A stretch of 64,000 bases of DNA from Piscinibacterium candidicorallinum (GTDB taxonomy: Bacteria > Pseudomonadota > Gammaproteobacteria > Burkholderiales > Burkholderiaceae_C), in NCBI RefSeq assembly GCF_047549485.1, contig NZ_CP180191.1, forward strand, positions 3,765,665-3,829,664, given 5' to 3'. Positions 1 through 8,630 of the stretch are shown one piece after another. Each line of letters opens with the position of its first letter. Within the stretch, counting starts at the first letter, position 1. The position numbers and the translations under genes were made by a program. The notes below the pieces were generated by a model, which worked only from the letters and a program-made list of their open reading frames with translations, was not told the DNA's origin and searched no databases.

Positions 1-518
1 GGCCGAGGTCCGGAGTTGCCGGTGGGCTGGGTCTTCAAGTCGTCCGGGTCGCGGTGAACGATCACAGCGCGGCCGATGATGCCGAGCGGGCTCACGTCCA
101 AAGTCACGCCCTTGAGCTCGAAGCGCAGCTCCGCATTGCCGTTGGCGTCAGCCTTGAGTGCCGGCAGATCGCCGGCATGTGCGTCACCCGCGCCATGCAT
201 GCCATGGCGCTTGCCAGCCGGATTGAAGTGGCCGCGGCTGGCCATGCCCTCGCTCGCGCAGTCGCCCACCTCGTGAATGTGAAATCCGTGCGTGGCATTC
301 GGCTTCAGCCCCGTGATGCGCCCGGAGACGTAGACCACCCCTTCCGCCTGCCGGAATTCCAGCTGACCTGCGGGACTCATGGCCGCTGCCGTGGCGGCAC
401 CCGTGGGCACGATCTGTACGCGCGCAAGCGGCGGCCCATAGGTGGCGGGGGAGCTGCATGCGGCAAGCAGCACGCCGGCGAGCACAGGCAGGCAGAGCGC
501 AGCGCGGTGGTGGGTCAT
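1..518 (-). CDS. sodC: Cu/Zn superoxide dismutase lipoprotein, 3' end cut by window edge
   Basis: Periplasmic copper/zinc superoxide dismutase, which converts superoxide to peroxide and oxygen. The start ATG is at 516-518 and 172 codons are visible before the window edge removes the C-terminus. Residues 1-21 form a lipoprotein signal with lipobox LLAAC (Cys21), so the enzyme is probably membrane-anchored. Copper ligands are visible in HGFHIH (His80, His82) and VIVH (His155); the metal loop is represented by GHFNP (His97), His105 and His114. The DDLKTQPTGNSG stretch near the edge is typical of bacterial SodC just before its C-terminal Cys region. It is transcribed away from the EamA gene at 795. 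Confidence 0.93.
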   Translation of the reverse strand, partial: MTHHRAALCLPVLAGVLLAACSSPATYGPPLARVQIVPTGAATAAAMSPAGQLEFRQAEGVVYVSGRITGLKPNATHGFHIHEVGDCASEGMASRGHFNPAGKRHGMHGAGDAHAGDLPALKADANGNAELRFELKGVTLDVSPLGIIGRAVIVHRDPDDLKTQPTGNSGPR

Positions 519-794
519 GGTTTCAGCCTTGTTGATGAACAGTGATCTCAGAGACAAGGATGCCGCGCGCGCGTTCAAGGCCTGTGTAACCATGCGTAGT
601 CTGCGCTGCGCGCATGACAGACGGGTTGAAGCAAGACTTCGGCTTCGCATGCTTTAGCTGCATCAACTGGATGGATCGAGGCGCCGCGGCCGGTCTGGTC
701 GAAGGGCCGAATCGGCCTCGCGCTGCCGATGCGCAACTGACTGCGGCCTAAGCTGCGCAACCGTTCTCACTGACACCCGGCGCCAAACCGCCCG
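519..794. other. Divergent intergenic region
   Basis: This 276-bp gap lies between sodC (minus) and the EamA transporter gene (plus), so it should hold both promoters. I see no convincing sigma-70 hexamer pair, operator dyad or small gene in it. Confidence 0.4.
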
Positions 795-1724
795 GTGCAC
801 CGCATGTTTGAAGCTGCATCCACGGCCGTCACCCGCCCGCTGCTCGGTGTGCATGCCAAGCTGCTTGGCATGGCTGTGCTCTGGGGTGCGTCCTGGCCTG
901 CGGGCAAGGTGCTGGCCCAGTCCATGCCGCCGCTCACGGCCGCTGCGTGGCGCTTCGCCTTCGCGGTGCTGATCCTGCTGGTCTGGATGCTCGCCACGCG
1001 CGGCTGGCCGCGTCTGAGTCCCCGGCAATGGGCAAGCCTGGCGCTGGCGGGCGCGGTGGGTGTGTTTGGTTATGCCGTGTTCTTCATGCTCGGCCTGCAG
1101 CTCGTGCCCGCATCACGCGCCGCGCTGGTGGTGACGACCAATCCCGTGTTCACCACCCTGCTCGCCGTGTGGCTCTTCAGGGAGCACTTCAACGGACGGA
1201 TCGGTCTGGGCATGCTGATGGCCGTACTCGGCGCGGCCACGGTGCTCACGCGCGGTGCGCCCTGGCATCTGTTTGCAGGCGCGCTGGGCCTGGGCGAATG
1301 GCTGCTGCTGGGCTGCGTGGCCACCTGGACCGGCTACACGCTCATCAGCCGCGGCCTGCTCAAGGGCATCGATACAGTGACCAGCACGGCCCTGGGCGCC
1401 GTCTTCGGTACCGCCTTGCTGATCGTCACCGCACTCTTGCTGGACGGCCGCGCCGCGCTGGCCGCACCCCTGGTCTGGACACCCACGGTCTGGATCTCCA
1501 TGGCCTTTCTGGTGGTGGGCGCCACGGTGCTGGCCTACGCCTGGTACTTCGACGGCGTGGCCCAGCTCGGTGCCGGCACGGCTGCGAGCTACATCAGCCT
1601 GGTGCCGGTCTTCGGCGTCAGTTCGAGCATTCTGCTGCTCGGCGAGCCGGTGGATAGCTCACTGTTGATCGGCGGTGCACTGGCCGTGGCGGGCGTGGTA
1701 GTGATGAATCGGGCGAGGCGCTGA
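795..1724 (+). CDS. EamA/DMT-family inner-membrane transporter
   Basis: A 309-residue member of the drug/metabolite transporter superfamily, with about ten hydrophobic segments arranged as two EamA repeats (roughly residues 20-150 and 165-305). Family members export amino acids, nucleotides or other metabolites; the substrate cannot be told from sequence. The GAGTAASYISLVPVFGV stretch near residue 260 is the usual conserved segment of the second repeat. ATG at 795 is used, but an ATG at 804 or 852 would still leave all membrane segments, so the start is uncertain. It stands alone, divergent from sodC. Confidence 0.88.
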   Translation: MHRMFEAASTAVTRPLLGVHAKLLGMAVLWGASWPAGKVLAQSMPPLTAAAWRFAFAVLILLVWMLATRGWPRLSPRQWASLALAGAVGVFGYAVFFMLGLQLVPASRAALVVTTNPVFTTLLAVWLFREHFNGRIGLGMLMAVLGAATVLTRGAPWHLFAGALGLGEWLLLGCVATWTGYTLISRGLLKGIDTVTSTALGAVFGTALLIVTALLLDGRAALAAPLVWTPTVWISMAFLVVGATVLAYAWYFDGVAQLGAGTAASYISLVPVFGVSSSILLLGEPVDSSLLIGGALAVAGVVVMNRARR

Positions 1725-1748
1725 GGCTGCAGGCGCGACAATTCAGCC

Positions 1749-2174
1749 GTGACCCACGCCGACATCCAGCGCTTCTTCGACCGCTACACCGCCGCCTTCG
1801 ACACACTGGACGGCGACGCGGTCGCGGCGCTCTGGCACACGGCCAGTGGCATTGCCGATGCGCGCGGCGTGGTCTGGTGGACGGATGCAGCCGACATTGC
1901 AGCCAACATGCGCGAGCTGTGCAAGGTCTATCGCAACGCGGGCTATGTCCGCGCGCAGCACCGCATCCTGGATGCCGTGCCGATGGGCGCGGATGACGCC
2001 TTCGTCAATGTCGCCTGGGTGATAGAGGGTTCGGGTGGCACTGTGCTGCAATCCTTCCGCACGGGCTACCAGCTCAAGAAGCCACCGGGCGCTGCGGCTG
2101 ACGCCATCCGCGTGCTGCTGTGCACCGCCTACGAAGAAGACATCACTCAACTTCCCAATCATGCTGCTCACTGA
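1749..2174 (+). CDS. NTF2-like (SnoaL/DUF4440-type) small protein
   Basis: A 141-residue soluble protein starting with GTG at 1749. The pattern of an N-terminal helix (IQRFFDRYTAAFDTLD), an aromatic strand (ALWHTASGIAD) and C-terminal strands is that of the cone-shaped NTF2-like fold, used by many small isomerases, hydrolases and ligand-binding proteins. No catalytic residues can be assigned. Its stop overlaps the start of the acyl-CoA dehydrogenase by 14 bp, which suggests co-translation and perhaps a shared acyl or fatty-acid role; that link is inference. Confidence 0.7.
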   Translation: MTHADIQRFFDRYTAAFDTLDGDAVAALWHTASGIADARGVVWWTDAADIAANMRELCKVYRNAGYVRAQHRILDAVPMGADDAFVNVAWVIEGSGGTVLQSFRTGYQLKKPPGAAADAIRVLLCTAYEEDITQLPNHAAH

Positions 2175-3294
2175 AGACCAGAACATGGTGCGCGACGCCG
2201 TGCGCGCCTACGTGCAGGACCACATCGCCCCCAAGGCCGCCGAGTGGGATAAGACGCACCACTTCCCGGCCGCCGAGTTGAAGGGCCTGGCCGAGCTGGG
2301 TTGCTACGGCATCTGCGTGCCCGACAGCTACGGCGGCGCCGGGCTGGACTATGTGTCTCTGGCGGTGATCCTGGAAGAGATTGCCGCCGGCGACGGCGCC
2401 ACCAGCACGGTGGTGAGCGTGAACAACTGCCCCGTGTGCTCGATCCTGATGAGCTTTGCCAGCGAGGCGCAGAAGCAGCAGTACCTCGTGCCCCTGGCGC
2501 GCGGCGAGATGCTCGGCGCCTTTGCCCTGACCGAGCCGCATGTGGGCAGCGACGCCAGCGCGCTGCGCACCACCGCAACGCGCGATGGCGACCACTACGT
2601 GCTCAACGGCGTGAAGCAGTTCATCACCAGTGGCAAGCATGGCGATGTGGCCATCGTCTTTGCCGTGACGGACAAGGCCGCTGGCAAGAAAGGCATCTCC
2701 GCCTTCATCGTCGAGACCAGGACACCCGGCTACATCGTTGCCCGCGTGGAAGACAAGATGGGCCAGCACGCCAGCGACACGGCACAGATCCTGTTCGAGA
2801 ACTGCCGCGTGCCCGCCGCCAATCGCCTGGGCGAGGAAGGCGCGGGCTACAAGATGGCGCTGTCCGGTCTGGAGGGCGGGCGCATCGGCATTGCCAGCCA
2901 GTGCGTGGGAATGGCGCGCGCCGCCTTTGAGTGCGCCCTGCAGTACTCGAAGGACCGCGAGGCCTTTGGTCAGCCCCTGTTCAACCACCAGGCCGTGCAG
3001 TTCCGCCTGGCCGACATGGCCATGCGCATCGAGGCCGCACGCCAGCTCATCTGGCACGCGGCCGCGCTCAAGGACGCCGGCCAGCCCTGCCTGAAGGAAG
3101 CCGCCATGGCCAAGCTGCTGGCCAGCGAGATGGCCGAGCGCGTGTGTTCAGACGCCATCCAGACCCTGGGCGGCTACGGCTATGTGAGCGACTTTCCGGT
3201 CGAGCGCATCTACCGCGACGTGCGTGTGGCTCAGATCTACGAAGGCACCAGCGACATCCAGAAGATCCTGATAGGCCGCGCGCTCGCCGGCTGA
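2161..3294 (+). CDS. Acyl-CoA dehydrogenase
   Basis: FAD-dependent acyl-CoA dehydrogenase of 377 residues, the normal length for the family. It introduces the alpha-beta double bond in acyl-CoA during fatty-acid or branched-chain catabolism and passes electrons to ETF. The N-terminal helical domain is followed by the FAD-contacting motif AFALTEPHVGSDAS and the C-terminal signature LGGYGYVSDFPVERIYRD with the catalytic-region YEGTSDIQK. The start ATG at 2161 fits the family N-terminus (MLLTEDQNMVRDAVR) and lies inside the end of the NTF2-like gene. Chain-length specificity cannot be read from the sequence. The gene ends in front of a palindromic repeat unit. Confidence 0.94.
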   Translation: MLLTEDQNMVRDAVRAYVQDHIAPKAAEWDKTHHFPAAELKGLAELGCYGICVPDSYGGAGLDYVSLAVILEEIAAGDGATSTVVSVNNCPVCSILMSFASEAQKQQYLVPLARGEMLGAFALTEPHVGSDASALRTTATRDGDHYVLNGVKQFITSGKHGDVAIVFAVTDKAAGKKGISAFIVETRTPGYIVARVEDKMGQHASDTAQILFENCRVPAANRLGEEGAGYKMALSGLEGGRIGIASQCVGMARAAFECALQYSKDREAFGQPLFNHQAVQFRLADMAMRIEAARQLIWHAAALKDAGQPCLKEAAMAKLLASEMAERVCSDAIQTLGGYGYVSDFPVERIYRDVRVAQIYEGTSDIQKILIGRALAG

Positions 3295-3324
3295 GGCTGA
3301 CACCCGGACTCGGGGGCTTGGATT

Positions 3325-3380
3325 CAGCATTGGTGCGGCTTTTCAGACCAAAATGGCTGGAAAGCCGCGCCAGACAAGCG
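3325..3380 (-). repeat. GCTTGTC palindrome unit 1
   Basis: Read on the minus strand it begins CGCTTGTCTGG and contains a stem AAAGCCGCACCA / TGGCGCGGCTTT (11 of 12 pairs). It lies between two convergent genes (acyl-CoA dehydrogenase and MarC), where it may also act as a bidirectional terminator. It belongs to the dispersed family described in the findings. Confidence 0.8.
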
Positions 3381-3400
3381 ATCGTGGTGCCGCGCGTCGC

Positions 3401-4078
3401 CTACTTCGGCAGCTGCCCCAGCATCTCCGTCACCCCGCGCCAGGCAATGTCGATGCCGATGCAGAACAGGATGAAGGCCGACAGGCGCAGCACGATGATG
3501 GTGCCCAGCCGGCCCAGCAGCGCCACCAGGCGTGCGGCGTGGCGGTAGCAGAGGTAGATCGCCAGCACGGCGATGAATGAACCCAGTACTGCCGCACTGA
3601 CGGTGAGCAGCCAGTCCTTCAGGCGCGTGGGCGTGCTGGCGCCCAGCGTGATGGCCGCCGAGATCGTGCCCGGCCCCACACTCAGCGGAAAGCTGATCGG
3701 ATAGAAGCTGCGCACCTTGAGCGTCTCCTCGCTCCAACCCTGCTCGCAGGTAGAGGCCACGGCCTTCTGAATGGTGTCATCCTGCTGATCGGACAGCATG
3801 CGCCAACCCGCCACCGCAATCAGGATGCCCCCGGCCAGTTGCACCACAGCCAGGGACAGGTTGAAGAAGGCCAGCACATGGCTGCCGATCAGGTAGGCCC
3901 CCATCATGAGGAACCAGCAGTTCACCGCCACCTGCCGCGCCAAACGGCGGTGAATCTGCGGCGGCTGCCCCGCCACCAGCGCCGCCACGACGGGCACCTT
4001 GCCCAGCGGATTGAGAATGGGCAGCAAGGTGGCCGGCACGATCAGCAGCGCGGCGATCCAGGTGGATAGAAGGTTCAT
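3401..4078 (-). CDS. MarC-family integral membrane protein
   Basis: A 225-residue polytopic inner-membrane protein with about six hydrophobic helices. It carries the MarC/UPF0056 features: a DPIGN-like motif replaced here by LPILNPLGKVPV at residues 18-29, and a second repeat motif FPLSVGPGTISAAITLGA near residues 129-146. The biochemical role of the family is not settled; it was first linked to multiple antibiotic resistance but that link is disputed. It is convergent with the acyl-CoA dehydrogenase. A CRP-like dyad lies about 105 bp upstream. Confidence 0.88.
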   Translation of the reverse strand: MNLLSTWIAALLIVPATLLPILNPLGKVPVVAALVAGQPPQIHRRLARQVAVNCWFLMMGAYLIGSHVLAFFNLSLAVVQLAGGILIAVAGWRMLSDQQDDTIQKAVASTCEQGWSEETLKVRSFYPISFPLSVGPGTISAAITLGASTPTRLKDWLLTVSAAVLGSFIAVLAIYLCYRHAARLVALLGRLGTIIVLRLSAFILFCIGIDIAWRGVTEMLGQLPK

Positions 4079-4182
4079 GCGCGTAATCGCCGGGCTGAAG
4101 TGGGAGGGAACGTGCTGTCGCGCCGCTGCGCAGAGGCGCCGCAGGGCAGAATCGCTCTCAAACGATGCTTGGCTTGCATATC

Positions 4183-4198
4183 TGTGGCCGAAATCACA
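4183..4198. promoter_or_regulatory. CRP-like dyad TGTGG-N6-TCACA
   Basis: TGTGGCCGAAATCACA matches the CRP/Vfr consensus TGTGA-N6-TCACA except at one position. It lies in an AT-rich pocket upstream of marC and downstream of the NADH dehydrogenase stop. No experimental basis; a chance dyad is possible. Confidence 0.3.
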
Positions 4199-4268
4199 GT
4201 ATTTCTCTTACAGAATCCGCCAAAACTCTCTATAAATAAGCGGAAAGTCGATTTTCTGATTCTGGCCA

Positions 4269-5561
4269 TTATTGACGCTTTCTATCACCGGCAAGAAAGA
4301 TCCGTGCATGCCGCTGCATGGTCCAGTACTGCGCGGCCCAGTCGATCATGACGGCGATGCGGTTGCGAAAGCCGATGAGAAAGAAAACGTGCGCAAACAG
4401 CCAAAGCCACCAGGCGAAGATGCCGCCGAACTTGAAGCGGCCCATCTGCGCGATGGCGCGGTGGCGGCCGATGGTCGCCATGGAGCCGTAGTCCTTGTAG
4501 ACGAAAGGCCGCACCGGCTGCCCGGCGATCCGCGCCTGCACATTGGCCGCTGCGCACCAACCCATCTGCTTGGCGGCGGGTGCGATGCCGGGGACGGACT
4601 TGCCGCCGCTTTCGATCACGGCCAGATCACCGATCACGCTGATCTCTGGGTGCAGGGGCAGGCTCAGATCCGGCAGCACCTGCACGCGGCCGGCACGGTC
4701 GAGCGTGGCGCCGGTAGATTGTGCGAGCAGCTGGCCTAGCGGGCTCGCCTTCACGCCCGCGCCCCAGATCACGTTCCCGGTACCGATGCGTTCGCTGCCC
4801 GCAGGCGTGCTCACGTCCACGCCCCGAGCATCAATGGCCGTCACCCGCGCATTCAGGCGCACCTGCACGCCGAGACTTTCGAGTTGGCGGCGCGCGCTGT
4901 CTGACAAGTCTTCCGGATAGGCCGCCAGCACGCGCGGCCCGCCTTCAAGCAGCAGCACCTCGGTTGAGCGCGCATCAAAGCGCCGGAACTCACCGGGCAG
5001 GGTGTGGCGCGCGATCTCGGCCAGCGTGCCAGCCATTTCCACGCCGGTCGGGCCGCCGCCGATCACCACGAATCGCAAACAGGCCGCGCGCGCCGAGGGG
5101 TCGGTCAGCCGCTCGGCCTGCTCGAAAGTGGCAAGAATGCGGTTGCGGATGGCGTAGGCGTCGTCCAAGGTCTTCAAGCCGGGTGCATGCTCGGCCCAAT
5201 CGTCCCGGCCGAAGTAGCTGTGCGTGGCGCCCGCCGCCACGATGAGGTGGTCGTAGGGGATGCGCTCGCGGCCCGTTTCGCCCTCCCCGTCGATCAGCAC
5301 CTCGCGCGCTGGCACATCGATGCCGACCACCTCGGCCAGCAGCACGGTGGTGTTGGCCTGCCTGCGCAGCACGTGCCTGATGGGTGCGGCAATCGAGGGC
5401 GCGGCCAGCCCTGCCGTGGCGACCTGGTAGAGCAGCGGCTGAAAGAGATGGTGGTTGGTGCGGTCCAGCACGGTGACATCCACCGGCGCATCCTTGAGTG
5501 CCTTGGCCGCCGCCAGCCCGCCGAAGCCGGCACCGATGATCACGATTCTGGGTCGGGTCAT
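4269..5561 (-). CDS. Type II NADH dehydrogenase (NDH-2 family FAD oxidoreductase)
   Basis: A 430-residue single-subunit NAD(P)H:quinone oxidoreductase that feeds electrons into the respiratory chain without pumping protons. The FAD-binding Rossmann motif VIIGAGFGGLAAAKAL is at residues 6-21 and the NADH-binding motif VVIGGGPTGVEMAGTLAEIA follows near 165-184. The GDLAVIESGGKSVPGIAPAAKQMG segment near 315 is the second FAD contact of NDH-2. The C-terminal hydrophobic and aromatic stretch (FAWWLWLFAHVFFLIGFRNR) is the membrane-attachment part. ATG at 5561 is chosen over an in-frame upstream start at 5612 because GGAGGTGAGC lies directly before it. Confidence 0.93.
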   Translation of the reverse strand: MTRPRIVIIGAGFGGLAAAKALKDAPVDVTVLDRTNHHLFQPLLYQVATAGLAAPSIAAPIRHVLRRQANTTVLLAEVVGIDVPAREVLIDGEGETGRERIPYDHLIVAAGATHSYFGRDDWAEHAPGLKTLDDAYAIRNRILATFEQAERLTDPSARAACLRFVVIGGGPTGVEMAGTLAEIARHTLPGEFRRFDARSTEVLLLEGGPRVLAAYPEDLSDSARRQLESLGVQVRLNARVTAIDARGVDVSTPAGSERIGTGNVIWGAGVKASPLGQLLAQSTGATLDRAGRVQVLPDLSLPLHPEISVIGDLAVIESGGKSVPGIAPAAKQMGWCAAANVQARIAGQPVRPFVYKDYGSMATIGRHRAIAQMGRFKFGGIFAWWLWLFAHVFFLIGFRNRIAVMIDWAAQYWTMQRHARIFLAGDRKRQ

Positions 5562-5620
5562 GCTCACCTCCGGCTCGCAGTATGCCAAGGCGCTACGCTG
5601 CTTCTTTCGCACGGAACCTC

Positions 5621-6169
5621 ATGGCCCTCAAGTCCACCATCTACAAGGCGAATCTGTCGATCGCCGACATGGACCGCAACTACTACGCGGACCATGCCCT
5701 CACCATCGCGCGCCACCCCAGCGAGAACGACGAGCGCATGATGATCCGCCTGCTGGCCTTTGCGCTGCATGCCGATGAACGCATGGGCTTCGGCAAGGGC
5801 CTCTCCGACCCCGACGAGCCCGATGTGCTCACGCGCGACCTCACGGGCGCCATCACGCACTGGATCGAGGTCGGCCAGCCCGACGAGCGCGCCATTCTCA
5901 AGGCCTGCGGGCGGGCGCAGCAAGTCAGTGTGCTGGGCTATGCCAGCAGCACCGACATCTGGTGGCGCAACATCGAGAGCAAGCTCACGCGCACGCGCAA
6001 TCTCACGGTGCAAAGCGTGGCGGCGGCGCAGAGCCAGGCCCTCGCAGCCCTGGCCGAACGCAGCATGAACCTTCAGTTCAGCATCCAGGACGCCAGCGTG
6101 ATGGTCACGAGTGAGCGCGGCAGCGTGCAGCTTGACGTGGTGCAGCTCATGACACCGAAAGTCGATTGA
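5621..6169 (+). CDS. yaeQ: YaeQ family protein
   Basis: A 182-residue protein with the YaeQ signature throughout: MALKSTIYKANLSIADMDRN at the start, ARHPSENDERMMIRLLAFAL, and LSDPDEPDVLTRDLTG. E. coli YaeQ has 181 residues, so the length agrees and supports ATG 5621 rather than an upstream in-frame start at 5582. YaeQ adopts a PD-(D/E)XK nuclease-like fold, but its physiological role is unresolved; older claims that it substitutes for RfaH did not hold up. It is divergent from the NDH-2 gene across 59 bp. Confidence 0.93.
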   Translation: MALKSTIYKANLSIADMDRNYYADHALTIARHPSENDERMMIRLLAFALHADERMGFGKGLSDPDEPDVLTRDLTGAITHWIEVGQPDERAILKACGRAQQVSVLGYASSTDIWWRNIESKLTRTRNLTVQSVAAAQSQALAALAERSMNLQFSIQDASVMVTSERGSVQLDVVQLMTPKVD

Positions 6170-6255
6170 GTTGATCCTGCCCTGCACGGGCGATAGGCAA
6201 GCCCGCGCCGCACGCGCATCATGCGGCGCATTCCAAACCCGAAGGGAGTGCGTCG

Positions 6256-7314
6256 ATGAGCAAGGGGATTCGGCTTAGTGAGAAGTGGTTTCGCCGAGGG
6301 CTGTGGCTCGTGGCGGTGGTGTTTGCGGGCTTTCTGATCGGCCTGGGCGGGCTGATCGTCAGCGATCTGCCGCGCGTCGAAGAGCGTCTGCAGACCGATG
6401 ACTACATCGACAAGGCCGCGGCCGCGCCGCTGCGCGCGCAGCTCGACGCCTTTGAGAACCAGCAGCGTGAGCTTTCAGAGCAGCGTGAACGCGCTCAGCT
6501 GGCCCTGACCACGGCGCGCAACGATGTGCGCGAGACGCAGGACACCTTTGCCAACTGGCTGGCCACGCGCGGCACCACGCAGAAGAGCGATCAGGACCCG
6601 GAAGTCATCGCCCGCACCAAGGCGCTGGACGGCCTGAAGGCCAAGGAGCGTGAGGCCCAGCGCGTGCTCGAAGGGATCGATGCGCAGCTGCTCGGGCTCA
6701 CGCAGCAGCGCAGCGCCGTGCAACGGACCTTGGCCGATCTGGAGTACAGCGCCAACACCCTGCTGGCGGCCGAGCGGCGCAAGCAGGAGCTGCGCGTGTT
6801 TGCCTACCGGCTTGCGCTCACTCTGCCGCTGCTGCTGATCGCCGGCTGGCTGTTCGTGAAGAAGCGCAAGGGCCAGTACTGGCCCTTTGTGTGGGGCTTC
6901 ATCTTCTTTGCGCTGTTTGCCTTCTTCGTGGAGCTCGTGCCTTACCTGCCCAGCTATGGCGGCTACGTGCGCTACATCGTCGGCATTGCACTGACGCTCA
7001 TCATCGGCCATTACGCCATCCGCGCCATGCAGCGCTATCTGGAGCGGCAAAAGCTGGCCGAAGCACAGCCTGAAGTGCAACGACGCGAGAGCCTGAGCTA
7101 CGACCTCGCCATGGCGCGCCTGGCCAAGAAGGTCTGCCCGGGCTGCGAGCGCCCGGTGGATCTGGCCAACCCCGAGAACAATCACTGCCCGCATTGCGGC
7201 ATCGGTCTGTTCGACCGCTGCGGCAAGTGCAACACGCGCAAGAACGCCTTTGCACGCTACTGCCACGCCTGCGGTGAGCCGGCTGCGCATCAAGTGGCCG
7301 CCGAGTCGGCCTGA
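6256..7314 (+). CDS. Membrane protein with periplasmic-type coiled coil and double zinc ribbon
   Basis: A 352-residue protein I cannot assign to a characterised family. Residues 16-36 form a first membrane helix, about 55-180 a long charged coiled coil rich in Gln, Glu and Arg, then three more hydrophobic segments (about 183-201, 208-230 and 236-256). The C-terminus holds eight cysteines in four CxxC pairs (294/297, 311/314, 322/325, 336/339), which suggests two zinc ribbons. By topology the zinc ribbons would be cytoplasmic if the coiled coil is periplasmic; this is inference. The ribosome site GGGAGTG precedes ATG 6256. The layout suggests a membrane-associated scaffold or sensor. Confidence 0.75.
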   Translation: MSKGIRLSEKWFRRGLWLVAVVFAGFLIGLGGLIVSDLPRVEERLQTDDYIDKAAAAPLRAQLDAFENQQRELSEQRERAQLALTTARNDVRETQDTFANWLATRGTTQKSDQDPEVIARTKALDGLKAKEREAQRVLEGIDAQLLGLTQQRSAVQRTLADLEYSANTLLAAERRKQELRVFAYRLALTLPLLLIAGWLFVKKRKGQYWPFVWGFIFFALFAFFVELVPYLPSYGGYVRYIVGIALTLIIGHYAIRAMQRYLERQKLAEAQPEVQRRESLSYDLAMARLAKKVCPGCERPVDLANPENNHCPHCGIGLFDRCGKCNTRKNAFARYCHACGEPAAHQVAAESA

Positions 7315-7346
7315 GCCCTCCGAGCAACGCAAGGGTCGCGTGTGCG

Positions 7347-8126
7347 ATGAAGAACACCGAGCGCTTCTCCAACCGCGTGCAGGCCTACCTGGCAGCGCGG
7401 CCCGGCTATCCCAACGCCCTTGGCCCGACGCTCAAGCGCGTCTGCGCCTTGCGCGACGGCGACCTGGTCGCCGACCTGGGCAGCGGCACCGGGCTGAGTA
7501 GCCTGCCCTTCCTGCAGGCCGGCCTCTGCGTCGCAGGTGTGGAACCCAATGCCGAGATGCGCGCCGCAGGCGAGGCGGCGCTGCAGCCCTGGGGTGCGCA
7601 GTTTCGAAGCGTGGCCGCGCCTGCCGAAGCGACCGGGCTGGCCGCCGGCAGCGTGCAGTTGGCCGTGGCGGGCCAGGCCTTCCACTGGTTCGACAAGCCT
7701 GCACTGGCCACCGAGCTGCGGCGGATCCTTGTCCCCGGCGCGCAGCTGGCCCTGTTCTGGAACATCCGCGACCACGATGACCCCTTCATCGCGGCCTATG
7801 ACGCCGTGCTTGCCGCCGCCAGCGAGGAATATCGACACACGCAACTGCCACAGCCCGACCAGACCCTGGAAGACAAGCACCGCGCGAGCATGGCCACCGT
7901 GTTCGGCCATGCGGACTGGCAACGCTTCAAGCTGAGCAACGCACAGTGGCTGGACCGCGAGGGCCTGGTGCAGCGCGCGAGCTCCGCGTCCTACTCGCCC
8001 GCACCGGACAGCGTCGAGCTGGATGTACTGCGCGCGGCGCTCCACGGTCTCTTCGATGCGCACGCCCGGGACGGGCTGGTGCGCATTCCCATGACCACCT
8101 GGGTCTTTCACGCGGCGCTGCGCTGA
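7347..8126 (+). CDS. Class I SAM-dependent methyltransferase
   Basis: A 259-residue methyltransferase of the type 11 class. Motif I VADLGSGTGLSS is near residues 39-50, the acidic end of strand 2 is GVEPNAEM, and VAGQAFHWFDK matches the motif seen in YcgJ/SmtA-like enzymes with a bound-substrate aromatic patch. The start MKNTERFSNRVQAYLAARPGYP is typical of the subfamily and agrees with ATG 7347. The substrate is unknown. It follows the zinc-ribbon protein by 32 bp and may be in the same transcript. Confidence 0.88.
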   Translation: MKNTERFSNRVQAYLAARPGYPNALGPTLKRVCALRDGDLVADLGSGTGLSSLPFLQAGLCVAGVEPNAEMRAAGEAALQPWGAQFRSVAAPAEATGLAAGSVQLAVAGQAFHWFDKPALATELRRILVPGAQLALFWNIRDHDDPFIAAYDAVLAAASEEYRHTQLPQPDQTLEDKHRASMATVFGHADWQRFKLSNAQWLDREGLVQRASSASYSPAPDSVELDVLRAALHGLFDAHARDGLVRIPMTTWVFHAALR

Positions 8127-8143
8127 GCGCGCCACAGCCACCG

Positions 8144-8497
8144 CTAGACAGTGATGATCTGCCGACCTTCATCGAGCAGGGCCCGCAGGCTGGCGTGACC
8201 GCGGTCATCCGTGAGCAGGGGCAGGCCCGCCGCCTCGATCTCGGCCAGCACGCCATAGGACTTCGCGCAGTAGCTGCAGACGCCGCGGACATCGCCGCGT
8301 ACCGAGTTGAACAGCGTGTGCATGCGGTGCCCGGGCTGCGCCAGCTCGGCGGCCGCCTTGCTGCCCGCGCCGTCAAAGACGATCTGGACGTCATCGCCCG
8401 CGCGGCGCAGCTCCTGCGCAAACATCATCGTGCGGTAGATGGCGGACGTGCCCGGACCTTCGAGCGTGCTGTAGATGACGAGTGCGACCTTGTGCAT
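8144..8497 (-). CDS. DsrE-family protein
   Basis: A 117-residue DsrE/DsrF-like protein. The N-terminus KVALVIYSTLEGPGTSAIYRTMMFAQEL is the typical first strand, loop and helix of the fold. A CSYC pair in the middle (VRGVCSYCAKSYG) sits where many DsrE proteins place a sulfur-carrying cysteine, so a role in sulfur relay is possible but not shown. ATG 8497 was chosen because GGGGCAGG precedes it and the upstream extension to 8590 does not resemble the family. It is divergent from the HCCA-isomerase gene. Confidence 0.82.
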   Translation of the reverse strand: MHKVALVIYSTLEGPGTSAIYRTMMFAQELRRAGDDVQIVFDGAGSKAAAELAQPGHRMHTLFNSVRGDVRGVCSYCAKSYGVLAEIEAAGLPLLTDDRGHASLRALLDEGRQIITV

Positions 8498-8630
8498 GTC
8501 CTGCCCCGCATGAAGTGCAAAGTGATATGGGTGAGTCGATGCGCCGCGGGCATCCTTACAAGCCCGTACGATCGAGTTGCCCAAGTGCATGTCCCTGTGC
8601 CCTGCACCTCAACCTCAATGGGAGTACCGG

